Below are positions 1 to 5,921 of a stretch of DNA of 7,367 nt, in pieces. The position numbers and the translations under genes are program-made. How positions within the stretch are numbered: position 1 is the stretch's first letter; every line of letters starts with the position of its first letter. Under the pieces are notes generated by a model that searched no databases, was not told the DNA's origin, and saw only the letters and a list, made by a program, of their open reading frames with translations. Source of the stretch: Chitinivibrionia bacterium (GTDB taxonomy: Bacteria; Krumholzibacteriota; Krumholzibacteriia; WVZY01); the NCBI GenBank assembly GCA_016208665.1, contig JACQXT010000187.1, positions 1-7,367 on the forward strand, written 5' to 3'.

Positions 1-1460
1 ACACCCTCTGTCGGACTATTATCAGATCCTGTAATCCGAAGGATCGTACGGAGAGTGTCAGTTTGGTAAAATCCCCCCACTCCAGGGCATACGTAAATAA
101 CATCTGGCCAAGATAGTACGAGATTACGATGTGCAAAGTTGTCCACAGACGATCCCGAAGCATACTGGCTAAAATCATTCCAGAAGCCGCTGATACCTTC
201 GACGACTCCATGCGCACTCGATACCCTAAAATCATTCTCCACCCCGGTGCCTGAATATGCTTGATAAAAGTTAGTTCCTTTCGGGACCTCAGCGCGCCAG
301 CTTGATGGATCGAATATCCTATAGCAATCAATTTGGTTATCATTCGTCGATAGATCCCAGGATATATTAACCCGGCCACCCCGATCATATGGCGTATCGG
401 TAACGACCAGATTAGTCGGAGGTGCAAGTACTGGCCTATTCCCAGCGCCTCCACATCTATACACGGAACCAGATTGAATGGGAAATAATTCAGGATCGCT
501 GGTGAATCGTTTATCGACAAACGCTGACGGCTCCCCATGATCCAAGAAATACACTAGGTCCGTGTTATATTGACCGAAGGCATCTTGTACATACTCTTCA
601 TGGCCGCCATTTGCAAACCATTTTGTCCTGAAATAAGCGGGACCTCTTGAATTGTCGGCCACATAGAGTGCAACAGAATCTGGCGAAGTGACCAAGTATG
701 CCATCTCCACGGGATTACAGCCGGATCCCGGCTTCTTGATAAAATAGGAAATATCCTCAACGGAAGTTGGTTCATAGATGTCATCCCTATACGGTGTATA
801 TTGACCCGCGAAATCAATTACGTTATATGTTCTATAGACAACTTTCTTATTACTGAACGAGGCATGAACTATCTTGAATGATTGGTCAACCACGACCCAC
901 TCGACAAACATCATTACATGAGAGCTACTTATCAATAAGTCTGCTTCGAGTAGCTCATCCCAATCGATACCGTGGACATTAGGATCTGCAGCAAGGGTCG
1001 CTACAGTGCACCCAGTCCCTCTATCGCTGGCCATACAAACGAGTCCCGAACAATCGACTCCTGCGGCCCAGTTATTGACGTTTTGGCCACTTGGACCACC
1101 TATAAGTGTGCCAACGCCAAATCCATTGTAGATGTTCTCCTGGGCCGTATCGCTGCTTTGCCTTCCTCCCCAAGCGTATGGTACCCCATTCCAGGAATAA
1201 TATAGCACCACTCCTTCAGCGATCGGCCACTGGGGTCTGAACGGGGAATATTGCTCCCCGTTAGCTAGATATTTTGGATGAAATACATTTTGCCAAAGCT
1301 TCCAGTAGTTTGGAGAAGTGTCTTGCACATCTAACGAATTCAGGCTCACAGTGGCTTGGCACACGGCATAACTTGTGGCTTCTGAACGAGTCAATGCAGT
1401 AGCTTCAATACTAGTCAATAATAGCAAGATGGCAATCATGCAGCACAACTTCTTCTTCAT
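1..1460 (-). CDS. Secreted NlpC/P60-like peptidase with fibronectin-III-like domain (3' end beyond window)
   Basis: An open frame runs from an ATG at 1460 to the left edge without a stop (486 codons visible). Residues 1-22 form a signal peptide: KKK, then the hydrophobic stretch MIAILLLL, with cleavage probably near EATA. Residues 92-142 carry the NlpC/P60 signature, VPYAWGG and then GVDCSGLV. Cys137 is the expected nucleophile, His181 (SSSHVMMFV) the expected base and His199 (IVHAS) the likely third residue. The family cleaves peptidoglycan stem peptides or related amide bonds outside the cytoplasm; the substrate here is unknown. Residues 346-420 resemble a fibronectin-III domain (APPTNLVVTDTP, NISWDLSTND). 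Residues 447-486 (IYVCPGVGG) begin another, probably immunoglobulin-like, domain. AAAGGAG lies six bases before the ATG, which supports this start. The propeller gene lies 35 bases upstream on the same strand. Fold and export are well supported; actual peptidase activity is inference. Confidence 0.8.
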   Translation of the reverse strand, partial: MKKKLCCMIAILLLLTSIEATALTRSEATSYAVCQATVSLNSLDVQDTSPNYWKLWQNVFHPKYLANGEQYSPFRPQWPIAEGVVLYYSWNGVPYAWGGRQSSDTAQENIYNGFGVGTLIGGPSGQNVNNWAAGVDCSGLVCMASDRGTGCTVATLAADPNVHGIDWDELLEADLLISSSHVMMFVEWVVVDQSFKIVHASFSNKKVVYRTYNVIDFAGQYTPYRDDIYEPTSVEDISYFIKKPGSGCNPVEMAYLVTSPDSVALYVADNSRGPAYFRTKWFANGGHEEYVQDAFGQYNTDLVYFLDHGEPSAFVDKRFTSDPELFPIQSGSVYRCGGAGNRPVLAPPTNLVVTDTPYDRGGRVNISWDLSTNDNQIDCYRIFDPSSWRAEVPKGTNFYQAYSGTGVENDFRVSSAHGVVEGISGFWNDFSQYASGSSVDNFAHRNLVLSWPDVIYVCPGVGGFYQTDTLRTILRITGSDNSPTEG

Positions 1461-1465
1461 ACCTG

Positions 1466-1472
1466 CTCCTTT
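1466..1472 (-). promoter_or_regulatory. Ribosome binding site of the NlpC/P60-like gene
   Basis: On the minus strand AAAGGAG is followed by CAGGT and then ATG. This is close to the ideal Shine-Dalgarno distance and selects the ATG at 1460 over the in-frame ATG seven codons later. It lies in the 35-base gap after the upstream gene's stop, so the two genes are probably translated from one transcript. Confidence 0.6.
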
Positions 1473-1495
1473 TCGTATCTTATCGATAGAAATAA

Positions 1496-2518
1496 CTATT
1501 CACGCCATCTAATGATCTTTACACCATCATTCCCTACGTGAAGGCGATACAGAGCAGGGCTGAAGTTGACCATAACAAGCTCATCCAGGTTGTAAGCAGT
1601 AGGGGGGAAGAATGCGCCCCAAGAAGCTGGTTTGAGCATTACTGATCCAATAACAGTGCCTTGATTATTGTGGATGGTCATTGGCCAGTAATCAAGCGAG
1701 GGAGAAGGCCTTGCGTGCGAGACGGCAAAATAATCATTATTTTTTGAGACGGCTATTAACATGCCCCGCTTCTGGATCTGCGCTAGTGATTCTCCACTTG
1801 GGGACACTATCTCGATATCGCCAGCTCTATTCTTTTGGTACGCTCTCGTTTCTCCCGATCCCCAACCAACGGTCCCTGCAAGTTGCTCAGCTTCGGAGAC
1901 CAGTTTGGCATTTCTCGTAATGCGAAATGTCTCCTTCTTATCAGTATCATACAGCCCAATACCATCATGCAGGTCGACAAATACCACTCCTCCTTCGTTC
2001 CGTACTCTAATTTGCTCTCCCTTCTGCATTATTGTTTGCATGCCTAAATCGCCATTCTTTACAAAGATTCTCTGTTCAGGAGCGCCAGAACGAAGATCGA
2101 ACGTATATATTTGGTACCTAGACCATTCTATTGACGGATCTCCTGGATGCCCTGAGTAGTCCATCAATAGATACAGTTTTCCTGACAGCAATATGATGTC
2201 AGATGCAAGTACAGGACGATTCAGAGGATCACTTGCTTGAACTGCTTTAATCGTTTTTATGTAGTTCCCGTCAATTGAATACACTTTGACGTCATACTTG
2301 ACATTATCAAATATGAGAATATTCTCGGCTGTGACATCAAAGCAAGAAACCAACTCTATTGGCTCTGAATGCTTTTCAATGCCTTGGTAGCCATATTCAT
2401 CAAGGGCGTCTCCGAACCTCCCGTGCACGACGACTCTTGGATGCCATTCATCGACTTCAGCGAGTGAAGGTCCAACGGAGATGAGCAGGATTAAAAAAAT
2501 TGCGAAGATGGATTTCAT
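1496..2518 (-). CDS. Secreted six-bladed beta-propeller-like protein of unknown function
   Basis: This is a complete gene of 340 residues. Residues 1-20 are a signal peptide (hydrophobic FAIFLILLISVG, ending PSLA before EVDEW), so the product is exported. The rest has a repeating pattern of beta-strands with short aromatic-rich ends, as in NHL/6-bladed propellers. Possible blades are at 60-91 (ILIFDNVKYDVKVYSIDG), 104-154, 168-201, 222-250, 252-296 and 303-338. No catalytic motif or membrane segment is visible after the signal peptide. Related-looking folds usually bind ligands or partner proteins, but I cannot assign a partner. AAAGGAA precedes the ATG by nine bases. A strong promoter lies about 230 bases upstream, and the NlpC/P60-like gene follows after 35 bases, so a shared extracellular role is plausible. 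The fold is inferred from sequence pattern only; a degenerate lipoprotein-like or adhesin module remains possible. Confidence 0.75.
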   Translation of the reverse strand: MKSIFAIFLILLISVGPSLAEVDEWHPRVVVHGRFGDALDEYGYQGIEKHSEPIELVSCFDVTAENILIFDNVKYDVKVYSIDGNYIKTIKAVQASDPLNRPVLASDIILLSGKLYLLMDYSGHPGDPSIEWSRYQIYTFDLRSGAPEQRIFVKNGDLGMQTIMQKGEQIRVRNEGGVVFVDLHDGIGLYDTDKKETFRITRNAKLVSEAEQLAGTVGWGSGETRAYQKNRAGDIEIVSPSGESLAQIQKRGMLIAVSKNNDYFAVSHARPSPSLDYWPMTIHNNQGTVIGSVMLKPASWGAFFPPTAYNLDELVMVNFSPALYRLHVGNDGVKIIRWRE

Positions 2519-2749
2519 AAGTAAGGATTCCTTTCCAGACCTTGAGATTGGTACACGAAAGTCTCAACATTGCTTTAAAGGAAATTACTTCCTATAAACG
2601 TCCAGAGCGGCACAGCGTTCGTTCTCAAGCACGATATACAAACACTCAGGATCTTACCTCGGGAAGTTCGAAAAACTCAGCTTTGAATACTGCCGGGAAA
2701 GGATGCTCAAGCGGGTTGCACTTCATTCTCCCCAGTGAAATGCAATAGA
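2519..2749 (-). other. Long 5' leader of the secreted-protein operon
   Basis: About 225 bases separate the predicted transcription start (near 2743) from the propeller start codon. I see no conserved riboswitch fold and no RNA gene. An ATG at 2726 opens a 26-codon frame ending with TGA at 2646. It is preceded by GGGGAG, but with only one base of spacing, so it is a weak leader-peptide candidate and I do not call it a gene. A short imperfect palindrome, GGAAGTAATTTCC, lies near 2580-2592. The plus strand carries a 68-codon open frame here with no family resemblance. Confidence 0.35.
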
Positions 2750-2778
2750 ATTATGCCGGACATTTCGTTAATTGTCAA
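2750..2778 (-). promoter_or_regulatory. Sigma-70-type promoter for the left operon
   Basis: Read on the minus strand, a perfect -35 box TTGACA (2778-2773) is followed by a 17-base spacer and a -10 box CATAAT (2755-2750, five of six consensus bases). Both the boxes and the spacing are near ideal. The predicted start is near 2743, directed into the propeller and NlpC/P60-like genes. The site lies outside the neighbouring IS630 remnant, so it is probably the operon's own promoter. No clear operator is visible beside it. Confidence 0.6.
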
Positions 2779-2870
2779 GTAATGATTCGCTTAGCCCAGA
2801 TCCACGGATAAGGCCGCGAATATTTGATGTGATCTCATTTTACTAGCCAGTCCATAATAGAGACGACATG
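2779..2870. other. Short non-coding stretch holding the likely IS630 end
   Basis: This 92-base stretch lies between the promoter and the IS630 transposase stop codon. It should contain the outer end of that element, possibly starting at the TA near 2815 because IS630 elements insert at TA. The other end has been lost, so no terminal inverted repeat or target duplication can be matched and the exact boundary is uncertain. Confidence 0.3.
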
Positions 2871-3221
2871 TCAGGCAACGTACACGGTTGTTTCCGTCTG
2901 AAACAAGGCGCGGATTTTGTCTGGCCGACACGCCAGGTGGCGCAGCGCGCCGAGCGTCTTGGACTTGAGGTCGGCACTCCCCCAGATGCCGGCGCGGCCC
3001 AGTCGGTTCGCTTTGACTTCCCGCCATACGCCCTCGTCGGGATTCAATTCGGGACCGTAGGGCGGCAGCAGGAACACTTTCAGGCGCCCCTTATACATGG
3101 CGACGCGACGAGTGACCTTGCGAGACTTGTGCATCGGATGCCCATGCAGGATCAGGTACACCGGCCGCTGCGCACCCACGATCAGCCGATCCAGAAAGCG
3201 GCACATCAGGCTGGCATTGAG
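2871..3221 (-). pseudogene. IS630-family transposase, C-terminal remnant
   Basis: This is the last third of an IS630-type DDE transposase. From the ATG at 3206 it reads 111 residues, and the homologous-looking frame extends a few codons upstream to a TGA at 3222-3224. The block PVYLIL-GHPMHKSRKV corresponds to the second catalytic Asp region, and LLPPYGPELNPDEGVW holds the catalytic Glu (residue 58). In this family the second block normally reads LDG or LDN; here residue 21 is His (CAT at 3144-3146, where GAT would give Asp), so a catalytic residue is lost. The N-terminal helix-turn-helix part and the first Asp are missing because the frame stops where the IS1380 fragment begins. Both defects make it inactive. 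The ending, LFQTETTVYVA and then TGA, looks like the authentic C-terminus. Confidence 0.8.
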
Positions 3222-3237
3222 TCACCCGGATTGGATC

Positions 3238-3513
3238 ATGAAACGCATCTTGCCGCGGCGGGCGGTCAAGAAACGCAACCGAGGCATCCCGGTCTGCGAT
3301 TTCGTCATGAGCCTGGTGTACAACCTCCTCGCCGGAGGGGCCCATTTGTCCGATCTCGAAGAGCTCCGAAGTGAAGCCGCAACTCGGAAGCATCTCTACG
3401 AACTCAACGTTCCAGCACCCACGACCGCCGGCGAGTACCTCGCAAAATTTACCACCGGGCGCATCAAACAGCTCGAAGGGGTGATTCGAATGGCGGTGCA
3501 CAAGGCAGCCTGA
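3238..3513 (+). pseudogene. IS1380-like transposase, N-terminal remnant
   Basis: From an ATG at 3238 the frame gives 91 residues. The pattern VCDFVMSLVYNLLAGGAHL, then SDLEELRSE, then PAPTTAGEYLAKFT resembles the N-terminal region of IS1380-type DDE transposases (LLAGG..L.DLE.LR...PSPTT...FL..F). The catalytic DDE core is absent: the frame stops at 3511-3513, close to where a regulator fragment on the other strand starts. The usual first residues of the family also seem to be missing. The frame is open upstream to 3097, but that part lies over the IS630 remnant and is not homologous. This is an inactive fragment. The family call rests on N-terminal pattern only and could be a related IS4-like group. 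Confidence 0.6.
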
Positions 3514-3727
3514 TCGCCCTCAGCCGGTTCGGAAGATCCCTATTGAATGGAACAAGACCGGTTCCAAGCATGCCTTCAAGAGCTGGCCAATGAGAAATTG
3601 CCGGACTCCAACGGTCATTCTCCCAATCGCCAACAGCTTGGATCGAGCATCTCGGCCCTTTTACTAGCTCTTCCTGTGACAGTCCGAGCCTTATCCTTCG
3701 TTGCCTGATCCCTTGACCAACGGCTTT
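3507..3727 (-). pseudogene. XRE-type helix-turn-helix regulator, fragment
   Basis: The minus strand encodes GQGIRQRRIRLGLSQEEL, then SIQAVGDWENDRWSPAISHW, then an ALEGMLGTG stretch and finally DLPNRLRAIRL. This matches the layout of a Cro/C1-type DNA-binding domain: the LGLSQEEL helix, the recognition helix ending in WE, then the third-helix region (P....W..L...LG). The RLRAIRL ending suggests a second domain copy was about to begin, as in regulators with tandem HTH units. The frame is then cut at about 3507, where it meets the IS1380 fragment. The helix-two region (VKGPRC) is poor compared with the usual LA..LGVS. Upstream of about 3727 the frame stays open but has no recognisable N-terminus, Shine-Dalgarno sequence or start. 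I read it as a decayed gene fragment. Confidence 0.55.
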
Positions 3728-3916
3728 TGGCTTGCAGGAACAACTCCTTGGAAGCATTGGAGGTCTTGGGGAGCAGAGTTTGAGGCGGCAGAAAGGCAAC
3801 GCGGGGGAGTGCATCCGACCGCTCCACAGCCGAACCGGCATCCATCCCGCCTCGCCGCCGCGCGCACGGGCTCTCGGGCCGGCGTTCGCACGCCGCCGGA
3901 GCCGTTTCCAAACCTT

Positions 3917-3943
3917 TTGACTTTTATCGCACGGTAGCATAAC
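3917..3943 (+). promoter_or_regulatory. Weak candidate promoter for the nucleotide-sugar operon
   Basis: TTGACT (3917-3922, five of six -35 consensus bases) is followed after 15 bases by CATAAC (3938-3943, four of six -10 bases). The spacer is short and the -10 box poor, so this is a tentative call made mainly because it is the best match upstream of the first operon gene. Confidence 0.2.
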
Positions 3944-3947
3944 CTCT

Positions 3948-3958
3948 GTTGAGTCAAC
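3948..3958. repeat. Short perfect palindrome GTTGA-G-TCAAC
   Basis: A perfect five-base inverted repeat around one central base lies between the candidate promoter and the dehydratase ribosome binding site. Its place would suit an operator, but a palindrome this short can occur by chance. Confidence 0.2.
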
Positions 3959-3977
3959 CCTAAAGAAAGGATATGCG

Positions 3978-4928
3978 ATGCGAGTCCTCATTACGGGTAT
4001 CACCGGCTTTGCCGGGAGCCACCTCGCGGATTACTGCCTCAGCCGGGGCGATGCGGAAGTGTTCGGAATCGTGCGGTGGCGGAGCAGGACGGAAAACATA
4101 GAACATCTGATAAACAAGATCCCCCTCTTGGAATGCGATCTTCGGGATGCCACATCGACGCGGACCGTCATTGAGGAAGTGCGGCCGGATTTCATATTTC
4201 ACCTGGCCGCGCAGAGCTTCGTGCCGACGAGCTGGAGGGCGCCCTCGGAATGCCTCACCACGAACGTGCTGGGCCAGCTCAACATATTCGAGGCGGTGAG
4301 GAAGACGAAGCTCGGCTGCCGCATTCAGATCGCCTGTTCAAGCGAGGAGTACGGCATGGTGCTTCCTGACGAGCTGCCGATCAAGGAGGAGAATCCCCTG
4401 CGGCCGATGAGCCCGTACGCCGTGAGCAAGGTCGCACAGGACCTCCTGGGATACCAGTATTTCATGAGCTACAAGATGGAAATCATCCGGACGCGCGGAT
4501 TCAACCACACGGGGCCGCGGCGGGCGCCCGTGTTCGTCATCTCCGATTTCGCGAAGCAGATCGTGGACATCGAGAAGGGCTTGAAGAAACCCGTGATCAG
4601 CGTCGGCAACCTCGAAGCGAAACGGGACTTCACCGACGTGCGGGATACCGTCATAGCATATTTCCTCTCGCTCGAACGCGGCGAGGCGGGAGCCGTATAC
4701 AACATCTGTTCCGAAAAATGCTACCGCATCCGGGAAGTGCTCGACATGCTTCTCGCTCTGAGCGACGCCAAGGTGGAAGTGCGCCAGGATCCCGATCGGA
4801 TGCGCCCCTCCGACGTGCCCGTGTTGCTGGGCGACTGCACGCGTTTCAGGGAGCGCACCGGCTGGAAGCCCCGGATATCGTTCGAGCAGACGCTCAAGGA
4901 TGTCATGGATTTCTGGAGAAAGAAGTAA
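3978..4928 (+). CDS. gmd: GDP-mannose 4,6-dehydratase
   Basis: This cytoplasmic extended-SDR enzyme of 316 residues converts GDP-D-mannose to GDP-4-dehydro-6-deoxy-D-mannose, the branch point to GDP-rhamnose, fucose, talose and perosamine. The N-terminal Rossmann motif is GITGFAG (Gly7, Gly10, Gly13), followed by the acidic CDL at 53-55 and HLAAQS at 75-80. The catalytic set is Ser121, Glu123 (SSEEYG), Tyr147 and Lys151 (SPYAVSK). Glu at 123 matches the dehydratase base (Glu134 in E. coli GMD), which separates it from the reductase downstream, where Asp occupies that place. The substrate region carries FNHTGPRR at 175-182 and RDFTDVRD at 216-223. It is shorter than the roughly 370-residue enterobacterial enzyme, as in the compact GMD group. 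AAAGGA lies six bases before the ATG. It is the first gene of an operon, and the reductase starts three bases after its stop. A sugar-nucleotide reductase of the same superfamily is the main alternative. Confidence 0.85.
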   Translation: MRVLITGITGFAGSHLADYCLSRGDAEVFGIVRWRSRTENIEHLINKIPLLECDLRDATSTRTVIEEVRPDFIFHLAAQSFVPTSWRAPSECLTTNVLGQLNIFEAVRKTKLGCRIQIACSSEEYGMVLPDELPIKEENPLRPMSPYAVSKVAQDLLGYQYFMSYKMEIIRTRGFNHTGPRRAPVFVISDFAKQIVDIEKGLKKPVISVGNLEAKRDFTDVRDTVIAYFLSLERGEAGAVYNICSEKCYRIREVLDMLLALSDAKVEVRQDPDRMRPSDVPVLLGDCTRFRERTGWKPRISFEQTLKDVMDFWRKK

Positions 4929-4931
4929 GAA

Positions 4932-5903
4932 GTGCCGTTGCAGCGAGTGCTGGTTACCGGATGCTGGGGTTTCGTCGGTAAGGCCGCGACGAAGAGCCTC
5001 ATCGAGGACGGCGTCGACGTCTGGGGCGCCGATTCGCACGGCGCTCCCGGGCGTTTCCCCGGAAAGGGATGCGTCCAGATCGATCTCTCCCGGCCGGCAG
5101 AGGTCGAGAAGCTCATTGCCTGGATACAGCCGACGCATGTGCTCCATCTCGCCGCGCAATCGAGCGCGGGGCGTTCCTTCAAAGAACCGCTGGACACGAT
5201 TCGAAACAACCTGCTCGCCACACTCGCCGTTCTGGATGCGATCAGGAAAGGGGAGAGCCGTGCGCGGCTTCTGGCCGTCGGATCGACGGACGAGTACGGA
5301 CCGGTCGACGACGCCCACCTGCCGCTCGCGGAAGCGCGGCCCGCGCAACCCGCCAATCCCTATGCGCTCAGCAAAGCCGTGCAGACGCAGTGCTGCTCCC
5401 TGTACCACGCCGTGTACGGCGTCGACGTCGTGATGACGAGAAGTTTCAACCACACCGGGCCGGGCCAGACCGATACGTTCGTGCTGCCCAGCTTCGCCCG
5501 GCAGATCGCGGAAATCAAACACAAGGTGCGGGAACCCGCCATGGAAGTCGGCAACATCGAGATCAAGCGCGACTTTCTCGACGTCCGGGATGTCGTCCGG
5601 GCCTACCGCGCGCTGCTCGAGAAGGGCAAGCCGGGGGAAATCTACAACGTCTGTTCGGGCACGTCGTACTCCCTGAAGGAGCTGCTCCATAGAATGTGCG
5701 CGCTTGCCGGCGTGCGGGTCGACGTGCGCGTCCGCGAGGAACGGATTCGTCCGCTCGACGCCCGGGAACTCCGCGGCAACAAGCTGAAAATCACGAGGGA
5801 CACGGGGTGGTCCCCCGCGATCCCCATCGAGGAAACACTGCAATCGCTTCTGGATTACTGGGAACGGGTGGTCGTGGGAAGCGGTACAACTCATACGGCG
5901 TAG
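4932..5903 (+). CDS. rmd: GDP-4-dehydro-6-deoxy-D-mannose reductase
   Basis: This extended-SDR protein of 323 residues probably reduces the 4-keto group of the product of the preceding enzyme, giving GDP-D-rhamnose; reduction to GDP-6-deoxy-talose is the main alternative. The NAD(P) motif is GCWGFVG (Gly10, Gly13, Gly16), followed by HLAAQS at 72-77. The active site reads GSTDEYG (Ser118, Asp120), with Tyr144 and Lys148 in NPYALSK. Asp at 120, where dehydratases have Glu, is typical of Rmd-type reductases, as are FNHTGPGQTDTFVLPSFARQ and VGNIEIKRDFLDVRD. The protein starts with GTG only three bases after the dehydratase stop. The best purine-rich site, GGAG at 4914-4917, is rather far upstream, so translation may be coupled to the preceding gene. 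It is a clear paralogue of the dehydratase next door. The reaction is well supported, the stereochemistry less so. Confidence 0.8.
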   Translation: MPLQRVLVTGCWGFVGKAATKSLIEDGVDVWGADSHGAPGRFPGKGCVQIDLSRPAEVEKLIAWIQPTHVLHLAAQSSAGRSFKEPLDTIRNNLLATLAVLDAIRKGESRARLLAVGSTDEYGPVDDAHLPLAEARPAQPANPYALSKAVQTQCCSLYHAVYGVDVVMTRSFNHTGPGQTDTFVLPSFARQIAEIKHKVREPAMEVGNIEIKRDFLDVRDVVRAYRALLEKGKPGEIYNVCSGTSYSLKELLHRMCALAGVRVDVRVREERIRPLDARELRGNKLKITRDTGWSPAIPIEETLQSLLDYWERVVVGSGTTHTA

Positions 5904-5909
5904 GTCAGC

Positions 5910-5915
5910 GGGAGG
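5910..5915 (+). promoter_or_regulatory. Ribosome binding site of the UDP-glucose dehydrogenase gene
   Basis: GGGAGG stands six bases before the ATG at 5922. An out-of-frame ATG at 5918 is closer to the site, but it leads into a different frame without homology. The spacing and the conserved MIKISMIGTGYVG start select 5922. Confidence 0.6.
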
Positions 5916-5921
5916 CGATGA

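Larger units (their letters stand above)
3728..3977. other. Intergenic stretch upstream of the sugar operon
   Basis: No gene is supported here. Overlapping open frames on both strands in the GC-rich part (about 3780-3905) show no family resemblance. A small hairpin with a six-base stem (CGGCGT/ACGCCG, loop TCGC) lies at 3880-3895. It has no T-run directly after it, so it is not a convincing terminator. The region should hold the promoter of the operon that starts at 3978. Confidence 0.4.

Noticed and set aside
554..817. 87-codon minus-strand open frame
   Set aside because: It is a shadow in another frame of the secreted NlpC/P60-like gene, which reads through the whole region to the window edge.
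2646..2726. 26-codon leader peptide in the left operon leader
   Set aside because: GGGGAG ends one base before the ATG, too close for normal initiation, and the peptide has no recognisable run of regulatory codons. It is kept only as a remark.
3097..3237. Upstream extension of the IS1380-like frame to an ATG at 3097
   Set aside because: These 47 codons lie over the IS630 transposase, which has clear homology on the other strand; the extension itself has none.
3880..3895. GC-rich hairpin as a rho-independent terminator
   Set aside because: The stem is only six base pairs and no T-run follows directly; such small hairpins are frequent in this GC-rich stretch.
3464..4003. Taking the whole 179-codon minus-strand frame as an intact regulator gene
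   Set aside because: Only the part at about 3507-3727 resembles an HTH domain. The first 90 residues look like translated non-coding sequence and overlap the dehydratase start, and the last residues are the complement of the IS1380 fragment.
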